DNA of 64,000 nt from Chryseolinea lacunae (GTDB lineage: Bacteria > Bacteroidota > Bacteroidia > Cytophagales > Cyclobacteriaceae), in the NCBI RefSeq assembly GCF_016735595.1, contig NZ_JAERRB010000014.1, forward strand, positions 149,963-213,962, in the 5' to 3' direction. Below, piece by piece: positions 8,116-17,605 of this stretch. How positions within the stretch are numbered: the stretch's first letter is position 1; every line of letters starts with the position of its first letter. The position numbers and the translations under genes are program-made. The notes beneath the pieces are model-generated. The model saw only the letters and a program-made list of their open reading frames with translations, searched no databases and was not told the origin of the DNA.

Positions 8116-10887
8116 TCAGAATTTGAAGTTGTAGGTAACCGTCGGAATAGGTTGGGCAAAGATCGATAGCTTGTAGCCCTGCACTTTGCCTTGCTCCGAA
8201 CGGAAAAACACCGAGTAGGCATTGGCCCGTCCCGTCAGGTTATAGATGGCAAACGTCCACGAGCTGTGGGCCAATTTCCGGATCTTGTGATTGCCCTCGA
8301 TGTTGATGGAAATGTCGGTCCGGAAATAGTCGGGTATCCGAAACTGGTTCCGGTCTGAATAATACAACCGGTAGCTTCCGCCCAGTTCATACTTGGCCAA
8401 CGGCAGGGTGATTGGTCGGCCCGTGCTGTAGGTCATGTTGAGCGAGAAGTTGAAGCGACGGCTGAATTTGTAGTTGCCCACAAAATTCACCGCATGGGGT
8501 TTGTCGTAGTTGCTGGGATAGTAGTCGCCCTTGTTCACGGCCTCGGCCGCATAGGGACTTACCGTTTGCAGGAACGACCGCGAGTAGGTATAGCTGAACC
8601 AGCCATTGAGTTTTCCGGTAGAGCGCTTCAACATAAACTCCACACCATAGGCTTTGCCGCGCGAATCCACCACGTCGGTTTCAATGTGTTTGTTCAGCAA
8701 CAACACGGCACCACCTTTAAAGTCGAGCGCATTCTTGGTGGTCTTATAATAGGCCTCCAGCGAAATTTCCAGCGAATGTTTGCGGGTGTTTTTGTAAAAG
8801 CCCAGCGAAATCTGGTCGCCCACCTGCGGACGGATATACGGATCGCTCAGTTTCCAGATGTCGGTGGGAGTGATGGCCGTTGTGTTCGACAGCATCTGGA
8901 TGTATTGGCGCATCCGGTTGTAGCTCACCTTCACCGAAGCATTTTGCGACAGACTATAACGAATGGAGAAGCGTGGCTCGGCACCGCTAAACGAGGCGAT
9001 CGATTTGCCACCGCCATAGCGCACGCTGTCGGTGATGTTGGCCTCCGAGCGCGGAACACCGTTGGCATATTGATACACATCGCGCGGTCCCAGGTATTGA
9101 TAGAACGAATATCGCACGCCGCCATAGATCGACAGCTTGGGCGACACTTCAAAGTTGTCGCCGATGTAGACAGCATTTTCCTGTCCTTGTTCGTGCTGGA
9201 GGCGAATGGTTTTCTGCACCGACGAGTCACCCTTGGGTTGAATGTTGCCCGGCGCCAGGTTGTAGCGCACGACGCTGAGGCCCGCGTTGATGGTGTGTTT
9301 GGCGTTAAGGAAATAGCTGAAGTCCATCTTGGCGTTAAGCTGCTGCACATAGAAGTCCATGTCGAAAGCCTGCACCGGATTGAGGTCGCTGGTCATGGTG
9401 TAGCCATAGCGGCTAAAGCCTCCCGTGAGCACGCCATAAAGTTTGTTGTTGAAAATATGCTTCCATTTAATGGACGCATTTTTGTCGCTGTAGGCATACG
9501 ACGTGTCGGTGTTCAACTTGAACTTGTCATGGCTGATGTAGCCCGACAAATACAGGTTGTTCTTGTCGTTGATCTTGTGGCTGATGTTCAGGTTCACATC
9601 ATAAAAAGAGGCTGTGCTATTTTTTAATCGCTCGGTGTTGAGCTGGCGCAAAATCCAGTCGGAATAGGTTGAGCGGGCACCCAGCAGAAACGAGGTCTTC
9701 TCTTTGATGAGCGGCCCTTCCAGCGTCAGCCTTCCCGTGATGGGGCTGATGCCGCCGGAGCCACTGAATTTTTTCAGGTTGCCCTCGCGCGACGTCACAT
9801 CCAGTACCGACGAAAGGCGCCCGCCATAGTCGGCCGTGATCCCGCTTTTGTAGAGCTCCACATTTTTTAACACGTCGGGGTTAAACGTCGAGAAGAACCC
9901 AAACAAGTGCGAAGGGTTATAGACCACCGCGTCGTTGAAGAGTATCAGGTTTTGGTTGGTCGCGCCACCGCGCACGTTCAGGCCCACGGTGCCTTCGCCC
10001 ACGGTTTGCACACCGGGCAGGCTCAGCACCACTTTCATGATGTCGGTTTCACCCAGCGCCAGCGGCATGTTCTTCATGGTCTTGATGTCGAGCTTTTCCA
10101 TCCCCATTTGCATGCCCATCACGCGCACATCTTTGTCAGACTCCACCACCACCTCTTTCAGTGGCGTCACATCCTGGTCCAGTTCAATTTCAAGTTTGCC
10201 GTCGGCATACAGCATGATCTGGCGCACGGTGCTTTTCATGCCAATGCTTTTGATTTTCAACTCATGCCGTCCTTTGGGAAGCGATATGGAGTAGTAGCCA
10301 AACTGATCGGTGATCACACCCACCAGCGGTTTGTCGATATACACCGTAGCGCCCACCAGCGGCTCGCCGTTTGTGATGTCGCGCACGTGGCCCGCCATGG
10401 TCGCGTTGCCTTGCAGGTTGCTGCTCTTGGGGCCTATGGCGTAGAGCTTGCTTTCGGCGAGTTTCTTTTGCTTCTCCCGTTTTTCGTAGGCCGTGTAGTC
10501 GAAGCCGCTCACCAGCGTGTTGTTGGAAGGTGCCACACCCGTGTCGAAAAAGTCGACAGGAAGATCCGACATGATGTCGCGGCCTTCCGTCACGAAAATA
10601 TTGCCCTGTTCGTCCACGGCAAAGTGAAGTTGTGTTCCCGCCAGTGCCTGTCCCAGCACCACGTTGATGTTTTGATTTTGCGCCGAGTAAGTAACCTTCA
10701 AGCTGTCCGTTGTCTTGGGATTGTAGTAGAAATGATAGTCGGTCTGCGCCTCCACAGCGTCCACAAAATCCTTGAAAGACGTGGCCTTAAATTCGCCGTT
10801 GATCAGGGCGCGTCGCTGCGCCTGCGCGGCAATGCCCAGGCTCATCAGAAAAAAGCAGCAAAGCAGTAGCCTGTAAAGTTTGTTCAT
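8116..10887 (-). CDS. TonB-dependent receptor with STN and carboxypeptidase-like domains
   Basis: The 923-aa outer-membrane protein has a signal peptide (to about residue 24), a Secretin/TonB short N-terminal (STN) domain at ~34-103, a carboxypeptidase-regulatory-like domain at ~165-245 (GEPLVGATVYID, FGYYSISLPKG), a plug at ~265-365 (VGLNVRGGATNQNLILFNDAVVYN) and a beta-barrel ending in a terminal Phe (TVTYNFKF). It should import a ligand powered by TonB-ExbBD. An STN domain often signals to a FecR anti-sigma factor, but no FecI/FecR pair lies in the window. It is second in a four-gene operon with 2-base spacings on both sides. Confidence 0.9.
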   Translation of the reverse strand: MNKLYRLLLCCFFLMSLGIAAQAQRRALINGEFKATSFKDFVDAVEAQTDYHFYYNPKTTDSLKVTYSAQNQNINVVLGQALAGTQLHFAVDEQGNIFVTEGRDIMSDLPVDFFDTGVAPSNNTLVSGFDYTAYEKREKQKKLAESKLYAIGPKSSNLQGNATMAGHVRDITNGEPLVGATVYIDKPLVGVITDQFGYYSISLPKGRHELKIKSIGMKSTVRQIMLYADGKLEIELDQDVTPLKEVVVESDKDVRVMGMQMGMEKLDIKTMKNMPLALGETDIMKVVLSLPGVQTVGEGTVGLNVRGGATNQNLILFNDAVVYNPSHLFGFFSTFNPDVLKNVELYKSGITADYGGRLSSVLDVTSREGNLKKFSGSGGISPITGRLTLEGPLIKEKTSFLLGARSTYSDWILRQLNTERLKNSTASFYDVNLNISHKINDKNNLYLSGYISHDKFKLNTDTSYAYSDKNASIKWKHIFNNKLYGVLTGGFSRYGYTMTSDLNPVQAFDMDFYVQQLNAKMDFSYFLNAKHTINAGLSVVRYNLAPGNIQPKGDSSVQKTIRLQHEQGQENAVYIGDNFEVSPKLSIYGGVRYSFYQYLGPRDVYQYANGVPRSEANITDSVRYGGGKSIASFSGAEPRFSIRYSLSQNASVKVSYNRMRQYIQMLSNTTAITPTDIWKLSDPYIRPQVGDQISLGFYKNTRKHSLEISLEAYYKTTKNALDFKGGAVLLLNKHIETDVVDSRGKAYGVEFMLKRSTGKLNGWFSYTYSRSFLQTVSPYAAEAVNKGDYYPSNYDKPHAVNFVGNYKFSRRFNFSLNMTYSTGRPITLPLAKYELGGSYRLYYSDRNQFRIPDYFRTDISINIEGNHKIRKLAHSSWTFAIYNLTGRANAYSVFFRSEQGKVQGYKLSIFAQPIPTVTYNFKF

Positions 10888-10889
10888 GT

Positions 10890-11615
10890 CTAGTTTTTAG
10901 GGGAGTCATAAAACGTGGCTGCCAGCACAATGGCTTTCTCACGGTCTTTCCGGAAGCGGATCTTACTTTTGTTTAAGGCCGATTTAACATCCGATTTGCG
11001 ATCGCTGAACACCTTTAACACCGAGCTTTTCTTTTTCACCGGCACAAACACACCGTTCCGGAGAATGTAGAGGTGATTCTTTTCCTCAAAGCGCGACACA
11101 ATCACCTGCGACTCAATGCTCTCTTGCAGCATCTTCTCCCGCTTGGCATACACCTTCGAAGGTCCGTCGTAGAGCAGGTCATAGAACCCCGACTTCACCC
11201 CATTGGTCTTGTCGCCGTCTATCCGCACAAACGTGTGGCCCGACATGCTGAACCACGACACCTTCTCGGCGATCAATTGAATCTCTGCCCCGTTCAACAT
11301 GTGCTCCACAACCACCTTGTCGGTGCTGATGTCATAGACCAGCGACACGTTGTCGTAATGCTCGCCGTCATACAGCACGGCGCCATTCGTCCAGTCGTCT
11401 CTTAAATACAACGGGAACTCATCATTGCGCGACTGATAGAGCCGGTATTCGGTGCCGTTGAAAAGACGGGCTTGTCCTTGAAAAGCGTTGGTGTATAGTT
11501 GTTGAGCACGACCAGCCGAAGCGGAAATGAATGCGGTGTCGGCTTTCTGGGCAACGGAAGGTATACTGCAAAGCAGCGCGAAAAGCATGCAAACAGAACG
11601 TCCAGGGTGGGTCAT
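10890..11615 (-). CDS. Secreted protein of unknown function, first gene of the TonB-receptor operon
   Basis: The 241-aa product starts with a signal peptide ending near SVAQK (residue ~24). The mature part reads as a beta-rich domain with a repeated acidic/aromatic pattern (LYLRDDWTNGAVLYDGEHYDNVSLVYDI) and then a basic helical C-terminus (KSSVLKVFSDRKSDVKSALNKSK). I do not recognise a named family with certainty. Its stop codon is two bases ahead of the TonB receptor start, so the two are translated from one message. Such proteins are probably periplasmic partners of the receptor, which is inference from position only. A later start at Met10 is possible. Confidence 0.65.
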   Translation of the reverse strand: MTHPGRSVCMLFALLCSIPSVAQKADTAFISASAGRAQQLYTNAFQGQARLFNGTEYRLYQSRNDEFPLYLRDDWTNGAVLYDGEHYDNVSLVYDISTDKVVVEHMLNGAEIQLIAEKVSWFSMSGHTFVRIDGDKTNGVKSGFYDLLYDGPSKVYAKREKMLQESIESQVIVSRFEEKNHLYILRNGVFVPVKKKSSVLKVFSDRKSDVKSALNKSKIRFRKDREKAIVLAATFYDSPKN

Positions 11616-11806
11616 GTAGGAGAGCGTCTAGATCAGGGTTTGATAAAAATAGTTTTTACGACTATAAGTACCTATACCGTTAGCGTAAAAATTGAAATCG
11701 GTTGCAGTCTGTTAGACCATCAGGCACTTTCAGACGACAAAAAGAGTCCTGCAATAGACAACATGGGATGGTCAGTAATTGCATGCAATCCGCACGGGCG
11801 ACCGGC

Positions 11807-11845
11807 AAAAAAAAATGTTCGGCTCCTGAAGAAGCCGAACATTTT
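11807..11845 (-). terminator. Rho-independent terminator of rny
   Basis: A perfect 13-bp stem (11812-11824 with 11833-11845) and an 8-base loop are followed, on the reverse strand, by a run of T (11807-11815 is all A on the forward strand). It sits 65 bases beyond the rny stop codon. Confidence 0.85.
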
Positions 11846-11909
11846 GTGAATGCTCGTTGAACCGGTTTCCCTGCAGTGCCTGCTTTTAAGCGGCCAGGGG
11901 GAGCCGGCA

Positions 11910-13481
11910 TCACTTGGCGTAGGCCACGCTGCGCATCTCCCGGATCACGGTCACTTTCACCTGACCAGGATACTGCATGTCGCGCTCAATCTTTTGTGAG
12001 ATGTCGAAGCTCAGCTGACCTGCGCGTTCGTCGGTGGCCTTCTCGGCGTCCACAATCACGCGCAGCTCGCGGCCGGCCTGAATGGCGTAGCACTTGTCCA
12101 CCCCGTCGAAGCTGAGGCCCAGTTGCTCCAGCTCTTTCAAACGCTTAATGTATTGTTCCATCACTTCGCGGCGTGCACCGGGGCGCGCACCGCTAATGGC
12201 GTCGCACGATTGCACGATGGGAGAGATGATGTTGGTCATTTCAATTTCATCGTGGTGAGCTCCAATGGCGTTGCAAATGGCGGGATGCTCTTTGTATTTC
12301 ATCGCCAGCTCCATGCCCACAATGGCGTGGGGCTTCTCCAGTTCTTCGGGCCACACCTTGCCAATGTCGTGCAACAGCCCGGCACGCTTTGCCTGCTTCA
12401 CGTTCAGTCCCAGTTCTCCCGCCATGATGGCGCAGAGGTTGGCCACTTCGCGTGAGTGCTGCAACAGGTTCTGGCCATACGACGAACGGAAACGCATCCG
12501 TCCCACCATGCGCACCAGTTCGGGGTGCAGGCCGTGGATGCCGAGGTCAATCACCGTGCGCTCGCCAATCTCCACAATCTCGTCTTCAATGTTCTTGGTG
12601 GTCTTGGCCACAATCTCTTCAATGCGCGCGGGGTGTATGCGTCCATCCTGAACCAGACGGTGCAGCGACAGTCGCGCAATTTCACGACGCACAGGGTCGA
12701 AGCCCGAAATGATGATGGCTTCGGGGGTGTCGTCTACAATGATTTCCACACCGGTGGCGGCTTCCAGGGCGCGGATGTTGCGTCCTTCGCGGCCAATCAC
12801 TTTGCCTTTAATGTCGTCGCTTTCAATGTTAAAGATCGACACACAGTTTTCGATGGCGTGTTCAGTGGCCGTGCGCTGAATGGTTTCGATAACAATTTTC
12901 TTGGCTTCCTTGGTGGCCGACAGTTTGGCCTGCTCCATGATGTCTTTCACATAGCTGGAGGCACGGGTGTGCGCTTCGTCTTTCAGGGAGGCCACCAGCT
13001 GTTCTCGGGCCTCGTCGGCCGTCAGCTTGCTGATGTTTTCCAGTACCTGGATCTTCTGTTGATTAAATTTATCGAGCTCTTCCTTGCGCTTCTTGGTGTG
13101 CTCAAGTTGGGCGGCCAGGTCCAGACGGATGTCGTCCAGCTCGCCTTCTTTGCGCTTCAGGTTTTCAATTTCCTTGCTGAGGGTGGCCTCGCGTTGTTTA
13201 ATCTTCTGCTCGTTGCTGATGATGAGGCTTTTCTTTTTGTTGGCCTCTTCTTCAAACTCGCTTTTCATTTTCAGAAGCTTTTCTTTGGCTTCCAGGATGC
13301 GGTCTTTCTTCAGGTTCTCTGCGGCGATCTCGGCTTCTTTGATGATGAGCTTTGCTTTGGCATCGGCATTCTCCTCGTTCTTCTGAATCTTGCGTTTGTA
13401 GAGGAGCGAACCGATCAACAAACTCAGCACAATCGTTGCGATAACGCTGACCACGATTACTACTATGACGGTCGTTGACAT
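11910..13481 (-). CDS. rny: Ribonuclease Y
   Basis: The 523-aa endoribonuclease has its usual domain order: an N-terminal membrane anchor (residues ~3-27), a long charged coiled coil (~30-195), a KH RNA-binding domain (~213-275, with [13 protein letters not shown]) and an HD phosphohydrolase domain (~335-430, with LLQHSREVA and the metal-binding LLHDIGK). It initiates mRNA turnover at the inner face of the membrane. The length is standard (about 520 aa). It is the last gene of a reverse cluster pheT - coiled-coil protein - zapA - rny and is followed by a strong terminator. The ATG start gives the expected short N-terminal tail before the anchor. Confidence 0.96.
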   Translation of the reverse strand: MSTTVIVVIVVSVIATIVLSLLIGSLLYKRKIQKNEENADAKAKLIIKEAEIAAENLKKDRILEAKEKLLKMKSEFEEEANKKKSLIISNEQKIKQREATLSKEIENLKRKEGELDDIRLDLAAQLEHTKKRKEELDKFNQQKIQVLENISKLTADEAREQLVASLKDEAHTRASSYVKDIMEQAKLSATKEAKKIVIETIQRTATEHAIENCVSIFNIESDDIKGKVIGREGRNIRALEAATGVEIIVDDTPEAIIISGFDPVRREIARLSLHRLVQDGRIHPARIEEIVAKTTKNIEDEIVEIGERTVIDLGIHGLHPELVRMVGRMRFRSSYGQNLLQHSREVANLCAIMAGELGLNVKQAKRAGLLHDIGKVWPEELEKPHAIVGMELAMKYKEHPAICNAIGAHHDEIEMTNIISPIVQSCDAISGARPGARREVMEQYIKRLKELEQLGLSFDGVDKCYAIQAGRELRVIVDAEKATDERAGQLSFDISQKIERDMQYPGQVKVTVIREMRSVAYAK

Positions 13482-13560
13482 AAAAATAGATATGGTTATA
13501 CACTAACCCGGAGATGCCGCCTTGGCTCAGGAAGGAATGAAGGAGAGAAGAAAAAAAGGA

Positions 13561-13848
13561 TCAGAGAATGGATTGCGACACGAGGTGGTTGATCTGGCTA
13601 ACTTTCTCAAACACCGTTTGATCGATCACCTGAAAGGATTCCTCCGCCGCCATTTTGTCCACAAGGCAGTCAAAGGCCACCATGGCCAGTAGATCTTGTT
13701 TATCGTCGATACCAAATTGCTCCCGGTAAGTTTTTAGTTTTTCATTGATGATCTTGCTGGCCATTCTAACCCGCTCTTCATCCGCTAGCTTCACCTTCAT
13801 TGGGTATTCGCGGTCGGCTATCTTGATTTTTATAGAGAGGTCCTCCAT
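13561..13848 (-). CDS. zapA: Cell division protein ZapA
   Basis: The 95-aa protein matches ZapA in size and pattern: an N-terminal beta strand IKIKIADREYPMKVKLADEERVRMASKIINEKL, then a C-terminal helix used for tetramer formation (DLLAMVAFDCLVDKMA). ZapA binds FtsZ and cross-links protofilaments at the division ring. The gene lies between a small coiled-coil gene (23 bases upstream) and rny (79 bases downstream), the arrangement typical of Bacteroidota. Confidence 0.88.
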   Translation of the reverse strand: MEDLSIKIKIADREYPMKVKLADEERVRMASKIINEKLKTYREQFGIDDKQDLLAMVAFDCLVDKMAAEESFQVIDQTVFEKVSQINHLVSQSIL

Positions 13849-13871
13849 GAAATATGCTTACAGGGTTGCTT

Positions 13872-14168
13872 TTATCTGCTTAAATGGGCGATACACTTGT
13901 CGATTTCGCGAATGTATTCGTCCACCTTTTTCTTCAACTCCGAAACACTTCCGTCTTCCGGATTTAAACTATCCACAATTTTAGTGATTTTCAGTTGATT
14001 ATGAAAGCCGTTGATCTGCTCGTCGCGGGCCTTGATGGCTCCCTTCAAATCCTGGTTTTCTTTTTTCAGGCTTTTAAGCTCTTCCTTTAGGTTCTTATGC
14101 TCGTTAACGAGCACCAAGATTTTGCGCTCCAACCCGCTAAGGTTGGTTTTTAAGAGTTCCTGATCCAT
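13872..14168 (-). CDS. Small coiled-coil protein next to zapA
   Basis: The 98-aa soluble protein is almost wholly helical. Residues ~10-55 form a heptad-rich coiled coil (LERKILVLVNEHKNLKEEL and SLKKENQDLKGAIKARDEQ), and a second amphipathic helix ends the protein (VSELKKKVDEYIREIDKCI). The pattern resembles ZapB-like division proteins, and the position directly upstream of zapA supports a role in division, but no sequence motif proves this. There is no signal peptide or membrane segment. Confidence 0.7.
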   Translation of the reverse strand: MDQELLKTNLSGLERKILVLVNEHKNLKEELKSLKKENQDLKGAIKARDEQINGFHNQLKITKIVDSLNPEDGSVSELKKKVDEYIREIDKCIAHLSR

Positions 14169-14235
14169 GCGAAATTTTTTTGCCTCCGCCCGAAAACGTC
14201 AGCCGTTAAAACCAATTTATCTTCTCGTGGCAGCC

Positions 14236-14303
14236 CCCGACTCGTAGGGTCGGGTCCGCCAGCTGGCGGACCCGCCGTCCCCTCAACCCCACCGCACGGC
14301 GGG
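14236..14303. repeat. Compound palindromic repeat between pheT and the zapA cluster
   Basis: Three inverted repeats are nested side by side in 68 bases: a 6-bp stem CCCGAC/GTCGGG (14236-14254), a perfect 24-bp palindrome at 14251-14274 centred on CCAGCTGG, and an 8-bp stem CCCGCCGT/ACGGCGGG (14271-14303). The arms overlap, so alternative folds compete. The GC-rich sequence looks unlike the flanking AT-richer spacer. It could be a dispersed extragenic palindrome or a transcript-processing or terminator structure. Confidence 0.6.
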
Positions 14304-14405
14304 CTTTCCATTACAATCCCTGCTGCATCACGCTATAGTCACTACATTTTTTAACAAGCCAAAGGTTCACGATCACAACACCAAACCTGTGGCTATCTTT
14401 TTTTG

Positions 14406-16823
14406 CTACTTCCGGATCACTGCGCCAAGCCGCGACTCAAAAGCACCCATCAACAATGTCATCGTCTTCTCAATCTCCTCGTCCGTCAACGTCTTTTGTT
14501 CATCCAGCAAGGTGAACCCCAACGCATACGCTTTCTTTCCTGCAGGGAGGTTGTCTCCCTCGTAAACATCAAACGCAATTATGTTTTTGATCAACCGCTT
14601 CTCGGTGCTCATCACCAGGTTTCGTATCTCATCGAAGCTAACATGCTTGTCAATCACCAACGACAAGTCTCTTCGCACTTCGGGGAATTTCGTTACTTCC
14701 TGAATTACTAACTTAGGGTTTGCCGATTGGAAAAGCAAGGACGTGCTTAGCTCGGCAAAAAATAATTCCTGCTTGATGCCAAAATCTTTCAGCAACGCGG
14801 GTTTTACTTTTCCAAGCACTCCAATTTCCTTGTTGCCACGCAGCAACCGGACGCCATATTCAAGCAGCGGATCTTTAATCGTTTCTTGCTTCGCGTTGCC
14901 AAGCCCCGACTTCAGCAACACATGATGCACGTGCTGCGCCAGGTCATAATATGTTGTGGCGCGTGTCTTGTGCTGCCAGTTTTCAGTCTCCGCGTTACCC
15001 GTCACATACAACGCCAGCCGTTCTTCTTCACCATATTTCCCGGCTTCCTTATAATAGATCTTTCCAAACTCATACAGCTTCAGGTCCTTCTGCCGACGGT
15101 TGATGTTGTAGGCGCAAACTTCAAGGCCTGTGAACAACATGGTTTGTCGCAAAATGCCCTGTTCCTCGCTCAGCTTGTTCAGGATCTCCACCGGCTCGCC
15201 CTTAAACTGCAGGTTGTGTTTCTGTTGATAGGCTTGGTTGGTCAGTGAATTGGTCCATATCTCCTGGAAGCCGTTGCCGGTCAGTAACTCGCCGATGCCA
15301 CGCTTGTATTTGTCTATGTCTTTGGCCGGAAATTCGGCCAGATAATCGGTGCGGGCAATGTGCGACAATTCGATGTTGTTGAAACCATAGATGCGCAGAA
15401 TCTCTTCCACCACATCCGCCTCCTGCGTCACGTCAACGCGATAGGGGGGAACCGAAACCGTATAGCGGTCGTCCTTCACATCCATGATGTGAATATCCAA
15501 CTTCGTGAGGATCGCATGAACCTCATTCCGTGGAATGACTTTACCAATCAACCGGTTAACATTTTTGTCTTTTACTTCAATGCTCCGGTTTTGGATAGAC
15601 ACTGGATACAGGTCAGCCACCGGCGACGAAATTTTTCCACCGGCAAGTTCTTTGATCAGCAACGCCGCCCGTTGCAATGCATACACCGTGATGTTTGGAT
15701 CAGTGCCCCGCTCAAACCGGAACGATGCATCGGTCTTCAACTGATGGTGCTGCGACGTTTTGCGCACAAACGCAGGTGAGAAGCAGGCGCTCTCCAAAAA
15801 GATCGCGGTAGACTGTTCGGTGATGCCCGACTTGGCACCGCCAAACACACCGGCAATGCACATGCCTTCGCCTTCACCGTTGCAGATCATGAGATCATTC
15901 TCCAGCAACGTCCGCTCCTTGTTGTCGAGCGTCACAAACTTGGTGCCCGCGGGCAACGTCTTCACCACCACCTTGCCACCGGCAATCTGGTCGGCATCAA
16001 ACGCATGCAACGGCTGGCCCAACTCGTGACAAACAAAGTTGGTGATGTCCACTATGTTGTTGATGGGCGTGAGCCCGATGGAGAGCAGCCGGTTCTTCAA
16101 CCAGTCGGGCGAATCCTTCACCGTCACACCCGTAATCGTCACGGCCGAATAGCGTGGACAAGCCTCCGCATTTTCCACCACCACCGGAACGATCCGGCTC
16201 TCATTTTCAACAGCAAAGCCGTCGGTCGATGGCCACTTCAGTTCGCGTCCCTTTGCCGCCCGGATGTCGCGCGCCACACCCACGTGCGACGCCGCGTCGG
16301 CGCGGTTGGGCGTGAGCCCGATCTCCAGAATGAAGTCCGTTTGAATGTTATAGAAATCAGCAGCCGGCGTGCCGTTGGGCACATCGGTGTTCAATACAAT
16401 GATGCCCGCATGACTTTCACCCAGACCAATTTCGTCTTCGGCACAAATCATGCCTTCCGACTGCTCGCCACGAATTTTGGCCAGCTTGATGGTGAAGGGT
16501 TCCCCTTTGGTGGGATGCACGGTGGTTCCCGGAAGGGCTACCACCACGCGTTGACCCGCCGCCACATTGGGCGCGCCACACACAATGGGCAAGATCCGGT
16601 CGCCACCCACGGCCACGGTGGTCACCGAAAGTTTGTCGGCGTTGGGATGTTTGCTGCACGTCAGCACCTGGCCAATCACCAGGCCCTGCAATCCACCTTT
16701 CACCGTTTCGTGTGCTTCCACACTCTCAACTTCCAGCCCCGTGTCCGTCAGCACCTGGCCAATCGCTTCGGCGGTCTCAGGAATGTCGATGTATTCTTTC
16801 AGCCAATTATAAGAAATGGTCAT
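14406..16823 (-). CDS. pheT: Phenylalanine--tRNA ligase beta subunit
   Basis: The 805-aa protein has the bacterial PheT architecture: an N-terminal HxGH-less segment (SYNWLKEYIDI), an EMAP-type tRNA-binding domain (~40-150, VLTCSKHPNADKLSVTTV), B3/B4 editing region (~205-385, with PRYSAVTITGV and LGQPLHAFDADQI), B5 (~405-475), a catalytic-like core and a C-terminal ferredoxin-fold anticodon-binding domain (TKFPEVRRDLSLVID). It forms the alpha2beta2 synthetase with PheS, which is not in the window. No T-box or leader attenuator is visible upstream. It is the first gene of the reverse cluster leading to zapA and rny, separated by a 237-base spacer. Confidence 0.97.
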   Translation of the reverse strand: MTISYNWLKEYIDIPETAEAIGQVLTDTGLEVESVEAHETVKGGLQGLVIGQVLTCSKHPNADKLSVTTVAVGGDRILPIVCGAPNVAAGQRVVVALPGTTVHPTKGEPFTIKLAKIRGEQSEGMICAEDEIGLGESHAGIIVLNTDVPNGTPAADFYNIQTDFILEIGLTPNRADAASHVGVARDIRAAKGRELKWPSTDGFAVENESRIVPVVVENAEACPRYSAVTITGVTVKDSPDWLKNRLLSIGLTPINNIVDITNFVCHELGQPLHAFDADQIAGGKVVVKTLPAGTKFVTLDNKERTLLENDLMICNGEGEGMCIAGVFGGAKSGITEQSTAIFLESACFSPAFVRKTSQHHQLKTDASFRFERGTDPNITVYALQRAALLIKELAGGKISSPVADLYPVSIQNRSIEVKDKNVNRLIGKVIPRNEVHAILTKLDIHIMDVKDDRYTVSVPPYRVDVTQEADVVEEILRIYGFNNIELSHIARTDYLAEFPAKDIDKYKRGIGELLTGNGFQEIWTNSLTNQAYQQKHNLQFKGEPVEILNKLSEEQGILRQTMLFTGLEVCAYNINRRQKDLKLYEFGKIYYKEAGKYGEEERLALYVTGNAETENWQHKTRATTYYDLAQHVHHVLLKSGLGNAKQETIKDPLLEYGVRLLRGNKEIGVLGKVKPALLKDFGIKQELFFAELSTSLLFQSANPKLVIQEVTKFPEVRRDLSLVIDKHVSFDEIRNLVMSTEKRLIKNIIAFDVYEGDNLPAGKKAYALGFTLLDEQKTLTDEEIEKTMTLLMGAFESRLGAVIRK

Positions 16824-16987
16824 GCTCTCAAAATATAAAAGATGTAAAAATAACCCGTTTGAAAGGAGATAAAAATAGTTTCATAAAAAGAACTCAACCG
16901 CCAGAGCCTAAGCACACTATGTAACCTGCAGCGCCACGATTTTGGCCACGCGGTCCCTATGTCAATCCAGGGTTGCAGGGAGCTTGT

Positions 16988-17605
16988 CTAGTGATAATTT
17001 TTCTCGCCTGCCCGGAGCGAAACTTTCAGCAGATTTTCGGGAGGAGGAAAAGGGCAGGAATACTTTTCGATGTAGGCGCAATAGGGATTATAGGCCTTGT
17101 TGAAATCAAGCGTAATGGTGTTGCTGCCAGGCGTTTTGCTCACATCCAGATAGCGCCCTGCACCATAGGTGTCGCCCGCGCTTGTGTCGTCGCCAAACGC
17201 CAGGAAGAGTTTGCCTTTGAACGGCCCCATGTCAATCACTTCCAGAATCAACAGGCGATTGTGAAGTCCGTCCAGATCAAAGTCCGCATAGGCATACTCG
17301 ATGTAGCGTTGCTCGTTGCCATCGTTGGTCACCAGCACCACCATCTTCTTGTTTTGAATGGGCGTGATGTCGGCCGTCACCTTATACCGTGCGTCGGGCG
17401 GAAAATAATTCAGCCCCTTAAAGTCTTCCGTGTGCCCCGCAAAAGGTGACTCGGCCGACGTGCGCATAAAACGGTCTTTGTCTTCGCGTTCTTTCGTGAT
17501 CTCGTCGGCATAGGCCGATTGATCCTGACTGCCCATAAACGAATAGAGCACGCTGATGAGTACCACCACGATGATCAGCAAAAGAAGAATGTTTTTGGTT
17601 TTCAT
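16988..17605 (-). CDS. DUF1684 family protein
   Basis: The frame extends upstream, but the ATG at 17605 is preferred: it gives a 205-aa protein starting MKTKNILLLLIIVVVL, a clean membrane anchor, and overlaps the upstream stop in an ATGA. The mature part carries the DUF1684 signature: EREDKDRFMRTSAESPF near the start, FKGLNYFPPDARYKV, then FLAFGDDTSAGDTYGAGRYLD and FNKAYNPYCAY, and the closing CPFPPPENLLKVSLRAGEK. The function of the family is not established. Translational coupling to the serine hydrolase gene suggests they act together or are merely cotranscribed. Confidence 0.85.
   Translation of the reverse strand: MKTKNILLLLIIVVVLISVLYSFMGSQDQSAYADEITKEREDKDRFMRTSAESPFAGHTEDFKGLNYFPPDARYKVTADITPIQNKKMVVLVTNDGNEQRYIEYAYADFDLDGLHNRLLILEVIDMGPFKGKLFLAFGDDTSAGDTYGAGRYLDVSKTPGSNTITLDFNKAYNPYCAYIEKYSCPFPPPENLLKVSLRAGEKNYH

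Noticed and set aside
6806..8134. 442-aa forward-strand ORF opposite the DUF4249 gene
   Set aside because: It is antisense to a well-supported gene, has an atypical Arg/His/Val-rich composition and no motif.
9907..10869. 320-aa forward ORF opposite the TonB receptor
   Set aside because: Antisense to a clear domain-rich gene; His-rich and without motifs.
12456..13478. 340-aa forward ORF opposite rny
   Set aside because: Shadow of the coiled-coil and KH coding bias; rny is certain.
16005..16838. 277-aa forward ORF opposite pheT
   Set aside because: Antisense shadow with no recognisable feature.
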